The notes under the pieces are model-generated. The model was not told the origin of the DNA. It was given only the letters and a program-made list of their open reading frames with translations, and searched no databases. Position numbers and translations under genes: made by a program. Shown here piece by piece: positions 1 to 7,913 of a DNA stretch of 36,865 nt. The stretch's first letter is position 1. Each line of letters begins with the position of its first letter. This DNA is from an uncultured Myroides sp. GTDB lineage: Bacteria > Bacteroidota > Bacteroidia > Flavobacteriales > Flavobacteriaceae. The stretch covers positions 1 to 36,865 of the forward strand of contig CAJYTF010000056.1 of assembly GCA_913777665.1 (NCBI GenBank), given 5' to 3'.

Positions 1-1271
1 TCCGGATTGGTGGTTGTCCCTATCAACGCATCTTTTAAATCAAAACGCGTACTCGCCCCTGCACTTGGACATACAGCCAAATTCTGTGGCGCACTGATAG
101 TTACATAATCGAAAAATTCTACACGTACCGGATCGGATTCCATTACACAGGCGGTAACAGTTGGTATAAATGCTTTTACACTATAATCTCCTGTCTCTGT
201 GACAACCAAATTTGGCCCGGTTTGTCCGGGAATCTTTATTCCGTCTTTAAACCATTCAAATGTAAATAGTATAGGATCTAAACCAGATTGTAAGGTATAA
301 CTATCGCCTACACACAAGCCATTACCATCGCCTATTAAAACAGGATTACCTAAATTTAAATCACCTATATCAAAACTTCCTGATTTAAAAAAAACAGCAC
401 TTGTATGACTAGGGGTACTACAGAAATCTACAATTGCTAATTTAATACGGTATTTTCTCCCAACCACTACATTTGCAGACAATGAAGTCATTTCTTTTGT
501 ATGACCAAACAGGTTAACAGGTGCTGATAAAGGAGGAAATTGATTTGGTTGTAATCCATAAGCATTCCCAAAAAATTGTGCATTAGCTGACAAAGGTCCT
601 CCGGCAGCACAATTATTAGGATAAGTTTTATCACCATCTCTAACTGTTGCAATTGATACAGGCTGATTGGTATTCGGAACTATGGCTAAGTTTTGCCCTA
701 CACCTGTAGTCGTATCTATTAACCATGCACCAAATTGTGCAGCATTTGTACAATCTCCCCAACATCCAGGTCCATCATAACTACTACTACCAAACAAATA
801 TTCAAATGTAACTGTATTCTGCATAGGAATAAATTCAAAATCGATTGAAGCAGATCTAATATCACTCCCAGCTCCGCCACCTGTAGGCCAACCTCCAGAA
901 TCATTAATTAAATCTATCAAATCTTGATCACCGGCCCATCTAAACTGATTATTAAGCCCCGAATTTCTTCCGTCAAAGGGTCCTGGAACCAAGCTAGACC
1001 TGTCAGTACTTAATACAATACCATCTTCAAAAGGAAAATTAGATCCATTTCTTTGAAAATATCCTAAAGGATATATAGCTTTTGACCCAACACTTCCGTC
1101 ACAGTATTGGTATTTCACATTCGACACCAAATCACATTTAGAGCCTACTAGAATATCCTTTACAAGTTGATCAGCAGTATATGTGTCATCAACAGCAACA
1201 TAATTGTACTGCTGGCCAAACCCTAAAAAGCTGGTTACTAAAAACAGTATTAATAAATATTTGTTTCTCAT
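1..1271 (-). CDS. Secreted choice-of-anchor-L domain protein, 3' end cut off by the window
   Basis: The frame is open from the ATG at 1269-1271 to the window edge, giving 423 codons without a stop, so only the N-terminal part is visible. It begins with a signal peptide (MRNKYLLILFLVTSFLGFGQ). Residues about 20-280 look like the choice-of-anchor-L domain: TADQLVKDIL near the N-terminus, then FEDGIVLSTD, a Gly-rich stretch, FEFIPMQNTVTFEYLFGS and a GRKYRIKLAIVD strand. Many cysteines occur, as in other exported members. After about residue 290 an Ig/PKD-like segment follows (EWFKDGIKIPGQTG). Such proteins in Flavobacteriaceae usually end in a type IX secretion sorting domain and act at the cell surface; that end lies outside, so secretion by T9SS is inference. 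Transcribed away from folE. Confidence 0.85.
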   Translation of the reverse strand, partial: MRNKYLLILFLVTSFLGFGQQYNYVAVDDTYTADQLVKDILVGSKCDLVSNVKYQYCDGSVGSKAIYPLGYFQRNGSNFPFEDGIVLSTDRSSLVPGPFDGRNSGLNNQFRWAGDQDLIDLINDSGGWPTGGGAGSDIRSASIDFEFIPMQNTVTFEYLFGSSSYDGPGCWGDCTNAAQFGAWLIDTTTGVGQNLAIVPNTNQPVSIATVRDGDKTYPNNCAAGGPLSANAQFFGNAYGLQPNQFPPLSAPVNLFGHTKEMTSLSANVVVGRKYRIKLAIVDFCSTPSHTSAVFFKSGSFDIGDLNLGNPVLIGDGNGLCVGDSYTLQSGLDPILFTFEWFKDGIKIPGQTGPNLVVTETGDYSVKAFIPTVTACVMESDPVRVEFFDYVTISAPQNLAVCPSAGASTRFDLKDALIGTTTNP

Positions 1272-1449
1272 AGTTAGTTAATATAAATTTTATGAGTTAA
1301 TTTTTGCGTATAAACACAACTTCATTTAAAAAGCGAAATTTACATAAAATTAAGAAACTATTAAGTTTTTTTTGTAAAAATTTTTAAACAGCTTAAACTT
1401 TAACACATATAGGTTATATGCAGCTATATATATTAAGGACATAATAACA

Positions 1450-1530
1450 ATGAAATTATTTATAAAAACGGTTTGTTTAGTGCTTTTCACTATATTTGCA
1501 CCTTATTATTTTTTAAATAAATACTATTAA
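1450..1530 (+). CDS. Possible 26-aa hydrophobic mini-protein or leader peptide before folE
   Basis: A 26-codon frame starts with ATG at 1450 and stops with TAA at 1528-1530, four bases before the folE ATG. The peptide starts MKLFIKTVCLVLFTIFAP and ends in a Tyr-rich tail (NKYY); it resembles a lone signal peptide or a single membrane helix. An AAGGA sequence (1434-1438) lies 11 bases upstream, unusual in this phylum where Shine-Dalgarno sites are rarely used. Its tight coupling to folE suggests either a translational leader or a chance frame. I know of no named family. Low certainty. Confidence 0.3.
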   Translation: MKLFIKTVCLVLFTIFAPYYFLNKYY

Positions 1531-1534
1531 AATT

Positions 1535-2206
1535 ATGTGTAAATCAGACGCGTTACACGAAGATATCGGTGACAACCATATAGGAACAAGCGATTATACG
1601 CCATTAAAAGCGGATGCTTTTTCTATTTCTGACGATGAAAAAATCGAATTGATCAAAAAAGATGTCGAAAATATGTTGAACACTTTGGGTATGGATCTAA
1701 CAGACGACAGTCTAAAAGGCACTCCAAACCGTGTGGCTAAAATGTTTGTTAAGGAAATTTTTGGTGGATTGAATCCAGCTAAAAAACCTTCATCATCTAC
1801 CTTTGATAATAAATATAAGTATAACGAAATGTTGGTTGAAAAAAACATCGTTGTTTATTCAACTTGTGAGCATCACTTATTACCTATAGTTGGTCGTGCA
1901 CATGTGGCATATATATCAAACGGAAAAGTAGTTGGTTTATCTAAAATGAACCGTATTGTAGATTATTACGCAAAACGTCCGCAGGTTCAAGAACGTTTAA
2001 CTATTCAAATTGTTGAAGAATTAAAACGTGTATTAGGAACCGAAGATGTTGCATGTGTAGTTGATGCCAAACATTTATGCGTAAATTCTCGTGGAATTCG
2101 TGATATTGAAAGCTCAACTGTAACTGCGGAGTTCAGCGGTGCTTTTAAAAATGATGTTACCCGCAGAGAATTTTTAGACTATATTAAATTAGATACTCAG
2201 TTTTAA
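1535..2206 (+). CDS. folE: GTP cyclohydrolase I
   Basis: FolE converts GTP to 7,8-dihydroneopterin triphosphate, the entry step to tetrahydrofolate and, in many bacteria, also to queuosine through QueD/QueE; a queE gene lies in this window at 22126-22743. The 223-aa length is normal for a bacterial enzyme. The zinc ligands are visible as Cys111 and His114 in STCEHHLLPIVGRAHVAYI and Cys182 in KHLCVNSRGI; the RPQVQERLT helix (residues 148-156) is also conserved. The ATG at 1535 is used because the conserved core starts near residue 33 and the leader region of the protein is poorly conserved in the family. It heads a co-directional group ending with cysS. Cytosolic decamer by family knowledge. 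Confidence 0.97.
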   Translation: MCKSDALHEDIGDNHIGTSDYTPLKADAFSISDDEKIELIKKDVENMLNTLGMDLTDDSLKGTPNRVAKMFVKEIFGGLNPAKKPSSSTFDNKYKYNEMLVEKNIVVYSTCEHHLLPIVGRAHVAYISNGKVVGLSKMNRIVDYYAKRPQVQERLTIQIVEELKRVLGTEDVACVVDAKHLCVNSRGIRDIESSTVTAEFSGAFKNDVTRREFLDYIKLDTQF

Positions 2207-2250
2207 TTTAATGTTTAATCGTTGATTTTAAAATTGTTTAATTGGTTGAA
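2207..2250. repeat. Degenerate heptad-like AT-rich spacer
   Basis: The 44-bp gap between folE and the next gene can be read as imperfect 7-bp units (TTTAATG, TTTAATC, GTTGATT, then more diverged ones). A related short string (GGTTTAACAGTTAAAC, 2626-2641) lies on the other side of the inserted gene, before cysS. The pattern is weak and could be low-complexity AT sequence. Confidence 0.3.
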
Positions 2251-2622
2251 ATGGGCTATGTGTTTTCTTTTAAAAAACTAGAAGTTTGGCAAAATGCTAA
2301 AAACCTTACCATTTTTGTTTACGATATAACGAAGCTATTTCCGGTTAATGAACAATATGGTATTACTTCTCAAATTAAAAGAAGTACATCATCAATTGCA
2401 ACTAATATAGCAGAAGGCACATCAAGAGATACACCTACTGACAAATCGCGCTTTTTAACAATTGCATATTCATCTGCAATGGAAACATTAAATCATTTAA
2501 TAATAGCAAAAGAACTAAACTATTTATCAGAAGAAAATTATATTATTTGCAGACAAGAAATCGAAAAAATCTGCAATCAAATAAACAATCTGAAAAAATA
2601 TTTTATCTCTCAAAACAAATAA
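2251..2622 (+). CDS. Four-helix-bundle protein (23S rRNA intervening-sequence protein family)
   Basis: The 123-aa product matches the family first described from insertions in 23S rRNA genes: it opens [20 protein letters not shown], followed by [21 protein letters not shown] and the signature [10 protein letters not shown], then two more helices ([19 protein letters not shown] and a Lys-rich end). Function is unknown; family structures are four-helix bundles that form pentamers. I start at ATG 2251; a TTG at 2242 in the same frame would add three residues. It is a free-standing copy, not inside rRNA, sitting between folE and cysS with gaps of 44 and 23 bp. Such genes occur in scattered positions in Bacteroidetes, so a later insertion here is plausible but not shown. 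Confidence 0.88.
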   Translation: MGYVFSFKKLEVWQNAKNLTIFVYDITKLFPVNEQYGITSQIKRSTSSIATNIAEGTSRDTPTDKSRFLTIAYSSAMETLNHLIIAKELNYLSEENYIICRQEIEKICNQINNLKKYFISQNK

Positions 2623-2645
2623 ACGGTTTAACAGTTAAACAACCT

Positions 2646-4112
2646 ATGAAATCAAACCTAAAAATATACAATTCCTTAACGGGAGAGAAAGAGCTTTTTA
2701 AACCTTTACACGAAGACAAAGTGGGTATGTACGTTTGCGGACCTACTGTTTACAGCAACGTGCATTTGGGAAATGTGCGTACGTTTCTTTCGTTTGATTT
2801 TATTTTCAGAAGCCTTCAGTACATGGGTTTCAAGGTACGTTATGTACGAAACATTACCGATGCCGGGCATTTAACCGATGATGGAGATGTGAACAACGAC
2901 CGTTTTGTGAAACAATCTCGTTTAGAGAAGTTGGAACCAATGGAAATTGTTCAGAAATATACGGTTGATTTTCATAACGTATTAAAGTTATTCAACCTGC
3001 TTCCTCCTACTATCGAACCAACCGCAACTGGGCATATTATCGAACAATTGGAACTTACTCAGAAGCTGATCGATAAAGGTTTTGCTTATGAAAGTAACGG
3101 TTCGGTTTATTTTGATGTGTTGGAATACAATAAACGTGGTTTGAATTACGGCGAACTTTCGCGCAGAAATATCGAAGAACTGTTTGAAAACACCCGCGAT
3201 TTAGACGGACAAAACGAAAAGAAAAACCCGCAGGATTTTGCCTTGTGGAAAAAAGCTTCTCCGCAACATATCATGCGTTGGTCGTCTCCTTGGGGCGATG
3301 GTTTTCCGGGTTGGCATTTAGAATGTACTGCAATGAGCACAAAATATTTGGGCGATCAGTTTGATATTCACGGCGGTGGGATGGATTTAAAATTTCCGCA
3401 CCATGAATGTGAAATTGCTCAAGGAAAAGCTTGCAACGGCACATCGCCTGTTAAATATTGGATGCACGCAAATATGTTAACCATGAACGGGCAACGTATG
3501 AGCAAATCTACCGGAAACTATATTTTACCAATGCAATTGATCTCTGGTGAAAATGATTTCTTTGAAAAACCTTTTACACCTGGCGTATTACGTTTCTGTT
3601 TTTTACAGGCACATTACCGCAGCGTTTTAGATATATCGAACGAAGCAATGCTGGCTTCTGAAAAAGGTTTTGATCGATTAATGGATGCTATAAAATCACT
3701 TGCCGATTTAAACACGTCGGCAACATCAACCTTTAATGTATCAGATTGGAAACAGAAATGTTTAGATGCTTTATTGGATGATTTTAATAGCCCGATTTTA
3801 ATTGCAACAATTTTTGAAGCGGTTAAATTCATTAATTCAGTTAAAGAAAACAAAGCAACCATTTCGGCAGCTGATTTAGATCTTTTAAAAGAAACATTAA
3901 ATAATTTGGTGTTCGATGTTTTGGGATTATACACAAGCGAAAACACCAACAACAATGCTAAATTAGAAGAAGTTGTAAATATGTTGATCAACATGCGCAA
4001 TTTGGCTCGTGCAAACAAAGATTTCGCCCAGTCCGATTTAATTCGTAACCAGTTGGCAGCAATCGGTATCGAACTAAAAGACGGAAAAGACGGCACAACT
4101 TTTACTCTATAA
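2646..4112 (+). CDS. cysS: Cysteinyl-tRNA synthetase
   Basis: CysRS charges tRNA-Cys in the cytosol. The 488-aa length fits. The class I signature HLGN is at residues 40-43 (in [15 protein letters not shown]), the KMSKS loop appears as RMSKS at 284-288, and the zinc site is seen as Cys31 (MYVCGPTVY), Cys227 (GWHLECTAM) and the PHHECEIAQ segment near 251-259. The C-terminal part (about 360-488) is the helical DALR/anticodon region. The frame runs 33 codons further upstream, through the end of the preceding gene, but homology begins at [13 protein letters not shown], so ATG 2646 is chosen. It ends at a strong intrinsic terminator. No anomaly seen. Confidence 0.97.
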   Translation: MKSNLKIYNSLTGEKELFKPLHEDKVGMYVCGPTVYSNVHLGNVRTFLSFDFIFRSLQYMGFKVRYVRNITDAGHLTDDGDVNNDRFVKQSRLEKLEPMEIVQKYTVDFHNVLKLFNLLPPTIEPTATGHIIEQLELTQKLIDKGFAYESNGSVYFDVLEYNKRGLNYGELSRRNIEELFENTRDLDGQNEKKNPQDFALWKKASPQHIMRWSSPWGDGFPGWHLECTAMSTKYLGDQFDIHGGGMDLKFPHHECEIAQGKACNGTSPVKYWMHANMLTMNGQRMSKSTGNYILPMQLISGENDFFEKPFTPGVLRFCFLQAHYRSVLDISNEAMLASEKGFDRLMDAIKSLADLNTSATSTFNVSDWKQKCLDALLDDFNSPILIATIFEAVKFINSVKENKATISAADLDLLKETLNNLVFDVLGLYTSENTNNNAKLEEVVNMLINMRNLARANKDFAQSDLIRNQLAAIGIELKDGKDGTTFTL

Positions 4113-4120
4113 TTTTTTAC

Positions 4121-4152
4121 AAAAAAGAGCTACTTAAACGGTAGCTTTTTTT
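4121..4152 (+). terminator. Intrinsic terminator after cysS
   Basis: AGCTAC (4128-4133) pairs with GTAGCT (4141-4146) around a 7-base loop, preceded by an A-run and followed by six Ts. It follows the cysS stop by about 15 bases. The T-tail runs directly into a promoter-like element for yidD. Confidence 0.85.
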
Positions 4153-4159
4153 ATCTTTG
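4152..4159 (+). promoter_or_regulatory. Possible -7 element for yidD (leaderless start?)
   Basis: TATCTTTG matches the Bacteroidetes -7 consensus TAnnTTTG exactly and starts on the last T of the cysS terminator tail. The yidD ATG at 4166 lies six bases after it, where transcription would be expected to start, so the mRNA could be leaderless. No TTG is seen at the -33 distance, which lowers confidence. Confidence 0.4.
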
Positions 4160-4165
4160 ATACTT

Positions 4166-4396
4166 ATGGAACAACTCAAAAAAATCTTAATTTTTCCCTT
4201 TGTTGTACTAATACGTTTTTATCAGTTGGTAATTTCGCCGCTAACACCGCCATCGTGCAGGTTTACTCCAACATGTTCGCATTACACGTTAGAAGCGCTA
4301 AAAAAACACGGCTTGTTTAAAGGCAGCTGGTTAGGTATAAAACGCATTGCAAAATGTCATCCCTGGGGAAAATCGGGTTACGATCCTGTTCCTTAA
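4166..4396 (+). CDS. yidD: Membrane protein insertion efficiency factor YidD
   Basis: The 76-aa protein is a textbook YidD: an N-terminal amphipathic helix ([18 protein letters not shown]), then [36 protein letters not shown] and the final GYDPVP. The three cysteines sit in their family positions. YidD assists YidC-dependent insertion of inner-membrane proteins and is bound to the inner face of the membrane. ATG 4166 is preferred over a TTG three codons upstream. lgt starts 19 bases after its stop, so the two are probably co-transcribed, which puts two membrane-biogenesis functions together. Confidence 0.96.
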   Translation: MEQLKKILIFPFVVLIRFYQLVISPLTPPSCRFTPTCSHYTLEALKKHGLFKGSWLGIKRIAKCHPWGKSGYDPVP

Positions 4397-4415
4397 AAAA
4401 CTAAAAATATTTTAT

Positions 4416-5336
4416 ATGATCTGGAATCCTTCCGAAGGAATTACCATTGGTAGTTTTACCTTACGTTTTTACAGCTTAATGTTTGTTATTGCATTTGCAT
4501 TGGGCTATTATATCATGAAAAAAGTGTATGAACGCGAAAACCGTTCGCAAGACGAATTAGACAAACTTTTCTTTTATACTTTTATTGCCACGTTGTTAGG
4601 TGCACGTTTAGGTCACGTTTTCTTTTATGATTGGGATTATTATCAGCACAACTTAAAAGAAATATTATTACCATTTAAATTTGATCCATTTGAATTCACA
4701 GGTTTTTCAGGATTAGCAAGTCATGGTGCCGCTGTTGGAATAATTGTTGCAATGATTTTCTACAGCAGAATCATTAAGAAACCGTTGTTATGGATTTTAG
4801 ACCGTGTGGTTTTATCGATAACTATTGGCGGTGTTTTTGTTCGATTTGGAAACTTTTTCAATTCTGAAATTTATGGTCATATTGCTGATAAATCGTTCCC
4901 TTTCGGAGTTAAATTTATTCGTGAAGATGAATTTTGGCAATCGAACAATTTAATGGGAATTACACAAGCTGCTAACAAAAATGAAGCTTACAAACTGATA
5001 GAAACCGATCCCAGATTTTCAACAATTTTAGAAGCTATTCCATTTCGCCATCCAACCCAATTATATGAAGCATTTGGATACGTGATTTTGTTCATTATTT
5101 TAATGTTTATGTACTGGAAAACCAACGCTCGCAATTATTTAGGAAAAATCTTCGGAGTGTTTTTAGTTTTCTTATGGCTGATTCGATTTGTAGTTGAATA
5201 CGTTAAAGAAAGCCAAGGCGGATTTGAATCTGCTTTAGGATTATTATCAACCGGTCAGTGGTTAAGTATTCCGTTCATCATTGCCGGAATTTACATTTGG
5301 GCAACTGCCAAAAACAGACCCGTAACAAACATATAA
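4416..5336 (+). CDS. lgt: Prolipoprotein diacylglyceryl transferase
   Basis: Lgt moves diacylglycerol from phosphatidylglycerol to the lipobox cysteine of prelipoproteins, the first step of lipoprotein maturation in the inner membrane; this window encodes several such lipoproteins. The protein has 306 aa and about seven membrane helices. Family motifs visible are GARLGHVFFYDW (62-73), the GLASHGAAVG loop with His103, the RFGNFFNSEIYG signature with Arg143 and Glu151, RHPTQLYEA (211-219) and RFVVEYVKE near the C-terminus. The start MIWNPSEGITIG is the usual N-terminus; the frame continues upstream through the end of yidD but that part has no homology. A strong terminator follows five bases after the stop. 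Confidence 0.97.
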   Translation: MIWNPSEGITIGSFTLRFYSLMFVIAFALGYYIMKKVYERENRSQDELDKLFFYTFIATLLGARLGHVFFYDWDYYQHNLKEILLPFKFDPFEFTGFSGLASHGAAVGIIVAMIFYSRIIKKPLLWILDRVVLSITIGGVFVRFGNFFNSEIYGHIADKSFPFGVKFIREDEFWQSNNLMGITQAANKNEAYKLIETDPRFSTILEAIPFRHPTQLYEAFGYVILFIILMFMYWKTNARNYLGKIFGVFLVFLWLIRFVVEYVKESQGGFESALGLLSTGQWLSIPFIIAGIYIWATAKNRPVTNI

Positions 5337-5340
5337 CATA

Positions 5341-5370
5341 AAAACTCCTGAAAATTCAGGAGTTTTTTAT
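5341..5370 (+). terminator. Intrinsic terminator after lgt
   Basis: AAAACTCCTGA and TCAGGAGTTTT form a perfect 11-bp stem with an AAAT loop and a T-run. It closes the yidD-lgt unit. Confidence 0.9.
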
Positions 5371-5411
5371 TGAAATTCGTATCTTTATAGGAATTGTTAA
5401 AAAGATAAACT

Positions 5412-6278
5412 ATGAGAAAAAGAATTTTAATTCCCGTAATTCTTTTAGGAACCATTGGTTTAACAAGTTGTGTTTCTAAAAAAAAGTATGAAGGTTTGCA
5501 GGCAAACTATACAAAACTTCAAGACGATTATAAAGGATTGGGACAACGTTTCCATCAATCTGAAGTTGATTTAAGCTCGTGCAATTCCCGTGTAAAAAGC
5601 TTAGAAGATATGTTGGCACAAGAACGTTCTTCTAACGATGCCCTAAAGAAAACGTTAGAATCTTTGCAAGGATCTTTAGACAAGAGCATCACTCAAGGTA
5701 ACGTGAATATTTCTAAATTGGTAGATGAGATCAACGCAAGTAACAAGTACATTCAGCATTTGGTGAACACCAAAAACAAAAGCGACTCTTTAAATGTAGT
5801 ATTAACAAACAACCTAACCCGTTCTTTAAGTCGTGAAGAATTGCGCGATGTTGATGTGCAGGTTTTAAAAGGTGTGGTTTATATTTCGTTGGCTGATAAT
5901 ATGTTGTATAAATCGGGTAGTTACGAAATATCCGACCGTGCAAGCGAAACGTTGAGCAAAGTTGCTAAAATTATTAACGATTATAAAGATTACGATGTGT
6001 TGATTGAAGGTAATACCGACAACGTGCCTATTAAACGTGAAAACATTCGCAACAACTGGGATTTGAGTTCCTTAAGAGCTTCATCAGTTGTACAGGCATT
6101 ACAAAATCAATACGGTGTGAACCCAAAACGTTTAACAGCGGGTGGTCGCGGTGAGTTTAACCCAATTGCAGACAATAGTACCGATGCCGGTAGAACCAAA
6201 AACCGTAGAACACAGATTATCATTACTCCGAAATTAGATGAGTTTATGGATTTGATTGATCAAGCTCCAGAGAAATAA
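5412..6278 (+). CDS. OmpA-family peptidoglycan-binding lipoprotein with coiled coil
   Basis: The 288-aa product starts with a lipoprotein signal peptide (MRKRILIPVILLGTIGLTSC, lipid Cys20). Residues about 25-110 are heptad-rich and helical (YEGLQANYTKLQDDYKGLG, VKSLEDMLAQERSSNDALKK), as in a coiled coil. Residues about 155-275 are an OmpA C-terminal domain: LYKSGSYEISDRASETLSKV, IEGNTDNVPI, the peptidoglycan-binding NNWDLSSLRASSVVQAL and GRGEFNPIADN..GRTKNRRTQI. Such proteins tether the outer membrane to peptidoglycan. There is no beta-barrel. It stands alone after the lgt terminator; a TATCTTTA (5380-5387) upstream may be its -7 element. It could also be described as MotB/Pal-like. Confidence 0.93.
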   Translation: MRKRILIPVILLGTIGLTSCVSKKKYEGLQANYTKLQDDYKGLGQRFHQSEVDLSSCNSRVKSLEDMLAQERSSNDALKKTLESLQGSLDKSITQGNVNISKLVDEINASNKYIQHLVNTKNKSDSLNVVLTNNLTRSLSREELRDVDVQVLKGVVYISLADNMLYKSGSYEISDRASETLSKVAKIINDYKDYDVLIEGNTDNVPIKRENIRNNWDLSSLRASSVVQALQNQYGVNPKRLTAGGRGEFNPIADNSTDAGRTKNRRTQIIITPKLDEFMDLIDQAPEK

Positions 6279-6308
6279 AATTTAAAAACTATTGTTGAAT
6301 ATATGGCA

Positions 6309-6387
6309 CGTCACTTCGAGTAGCGTAACGGAGTAAGCGTATCGAGAAGTCTTTAAATTATAAGTTCTCGACAAGCTCGAACTGACG
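6309..6387. repeat. Dispersed palindromic repeat, CTTCGAG/TCGAGAAG type
   Basis: The 79-bp element starts CGTCACTTCGAG and ends CTCGAACTGACG, so its ends pair with one mismatch, and an inner pair TCGAGAA/TTCTCGA sits inside, giving a nested cruciform. It resembles GTCA...TGAC-ended repeats common between flavobacterial genes. It lies downstream of the OmpA-like gene. Confidence 0.75.
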
Positions 6388-6441
6388 AAAATCTTAATTG
6401 TATTCTTGTTCGTTATAAACTTCGAAATATTAGTTTTAAAT

Positions 6442-6472
6442 AAAAAGTCAAGTTTAAAGCTTGACTTTTTTA
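6442..6472 (+). terminator. Intrinsic terminator or attenuator-like hairpin
   Basis: AAAAAGTCAAG pairs with CTTGACTTTTT around a 7-base AT-rich loop. It ends the OmpA-lipoprotein transcript after the palindromic repeat, 46 bases before the next start codon. Confidence 0.8.
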
Positions 6473-6517
6473 TTTTTATTAACATTTGGTTTGATTATTT
6501 TTTTGCACATTCGTTGC

Positions 6518-7642
6518 ATGAAAATAAAACGAAAAAAATTAATGACAGGTACGCTTTTATTAATTGGGCTTATAATTGTAGGCACTCTTATTTTTCTGCA
6601 ACATCCGTTGTTCGGAAAAGAGCCATCGGGAGATCGTTTGGAACGAATTAAAAAATCAAAACACTATAAAGACGGTCAGTTTCATAATTTATCAAATACA
6701 CCCGCTCTTTCAGAGGACACTAATTATTATAGTGTCATGAAAGAACTGCTGTTTTCTAAAATTGAACATACCAAACCAACCGACAGTATTCCTTGTGTAA
6801 AAACCAATTTATTAGAAAAAACCATTGACGAAGATTTTATGGTTTGGTTCGGGCATTCGTCTTACTACATGAAAATTGATGGGCAATCGTTTTTAATCGA
6901 CCCGGTTTTAAGCAAAAACGCATCGCCATTGTATGGAACTAATACTGCCTTCGCTGGTGCTGATTTATTTACTTGTGAAGGACTTCCTAAAATTGATGTT
7001 TTGGTTTTAACGCACGATCATTACGATCATTTAGATTATTCTTCTTTTAAAAACATTAAAGATAAAGTAAGTAAAATTATTTGTCCGTTGGGTGTGGGCG
7101 AACATTTGGAATATTGGGGATTTCCGAAGGAAAATATTACCGAGTTAGATTGGTATGAAGATGCATCTGTAACCGATTCTATCAAGATTACCGCAACACC
7201 GGCACGACATTTTTCGGGCAGAAGTTTTAAACGAAACACCACTTTATGGGCATCGTACGTGTTGCAAACAAAAAACCTGAAGTTGTATTTAGGTGGCGAT
7301 AGTGGTTACGATACGCATTTTAAAGATATTGGTACAAAATACGGCCCGTTTGATTTAGCGATTCTTGAAAACGGGCAATACGACAAAAAATGGAAATACA
7401 TTCACATGATGCCCGAAGAAGTTGTCCAGGCAAGTAACGACTTACATGCAAAAAGATTTTTTCCGGTGCATAGTTCTAAATTTAAACTGGCAAACCACCC
7501 GTGGAAAGAACCTTTGGAACGTGTGAGTATCGCAAGTACAAAACAAACAGCATCACAATTAATTACTCCTAAAATTGGTGAAGTAATTTATTTAAACCAA
7601 CAAGATCAGGTTTTTGAAAAATGGTGGGAACAGGTTAAGTAA
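6518..7642 (+). CDS. Membrane-anchored metallo-beta-lactamase-fold hydrolase (UlaG/NAPE-PLD-like)
   Basis: The 374-aa product has one N-terminal membrane helix (LLLIGLIIVGTLIFL, about 12-27) and a metallo-beta-lactamase domain. Metal ligands visible are THDHYDHLD (His166, His168, Asp170, His171), PARHFSGRS (His231), YLGGDSGYD (Asp261) and FFPVHSSKF. The WFGHSSYYMKIDGQSFLIDPVL strand-turn and the HFSGR motif are typical of the UlaG / N-acyl-phosphatidylethanolamine phospholipase D group, so a phospholipase or phosphodiester hydrolase at the membrane is plausible; substrate is not predictable. I start at ATG 6518; the frame extends upstream to a TTG inside the preceding terminator, which is unlikely. 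Single gene, convergent with the META lipoprotein gene. Confidence 0.88.
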   Translation: MKIKRKKLMTGTLLLIGLIIVGTLIFLQHPLFGKEPSGDRLERIKKSKHYKDGQFHNLSNTPALSEDTNYYSVMKELLFSKIEHTKPTDSIPCVKTNLLEKTIDEDFMVWFGHSSYYMKIDGQSFLIDPVLSKNASPLYGTNTAFAGADLFTCEGLPKIDVLVLTHDHYDHLDYSSFKNIKDKVSKIICPLGVGEHLEYWGFPKENITELDWYEDASVTDSIKITATPARHFSGRSFKRNTTLWASYVLQTKNLKLYLGGDSGYDTHFKDIGTKYGPFDLAILENGQYDKKWKYIHMMPEEVVQASNDLHAKRFFPVHSSKFKLANHPWKEPLERVSIASTKQTASQLITPKIGEVIYLNQQDQVFEKWWEQVK

Positions 7643-7669
7643 TATAATCTATAGTTCATTATAGAATTC

Positions 7670-7808
7670 CCACAGATGCACAGATTTTTATATTACTTTT
7701 AGCAAATCATAAAAATGATCACTTTTTATTGAATGCGTTGCATTCAAAATCTGTGAAAATTAATACATAGTATCATTAATTTGTAAAATTATATCTGTGC
7801 ATCTGTGG
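7670..7808. repeat. Palindromic element with 16-bp perfect inverted ends
   Basis: CCACAGATGCACAGAT (7670-7685) is exactly reversed and complemented by ATCTGTGCATCTGTGG (7793-7808). Inside lies a second perfect hairpin, TTGAATGC/GCATTCAA (7729-7747). It fills the gap between two convergent genes. No protein is encoded. The CACAGATT words recur at 21497-21552. Confidence 0.85.
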
Positions 7809-7883
7809 TAATAAAAACAAAACAAATTACTGAATATCAATATTTTATATTTTATTTGATAATGTACTACGGGATAATATAGT

Positions 7884-7913
7884 AAAAAAGTCGCTTTAAA
7901 AGCGACTTTTTTT
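7884..7913 (-). terminator. Terminator between convergent genes
   Basis: AAAGTCGCTT/AAGCGACTTT stem with A- and T-runs on both sides can act on both strands. It lies against the stop codon of the META-domain gene and also backs up the hydrolase transcript from the other side. Confidence 0.85.

Noticed and set aside
2547..2645. Upstream extension of cysS over the four-helix-bundle gene
   Set aside because: Homology to CysRS starts just after the ATG at 2646; the added 33 codons overlap a real gene in another frame.
3614..4096. 160-codon minus-strand frame inside cysS
   Set aside because: It is the antisense shadow of a well-recognised gene and has no homology or signals of its own.
6406..6651. 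Plus-strand 81-codon frame across the terminator before the metallo-hydrolase
   Set aside because: It overlaps the hydrolase gene in another frame and crosses a hairpin; composition is not protein-like.
7670..7808. CRISPR-like reading of the repeated CACAGAT words
   Set aside because: There are only two inverted arms and no regularly spaced direct repeats or cas genes; it is a palindromic element.
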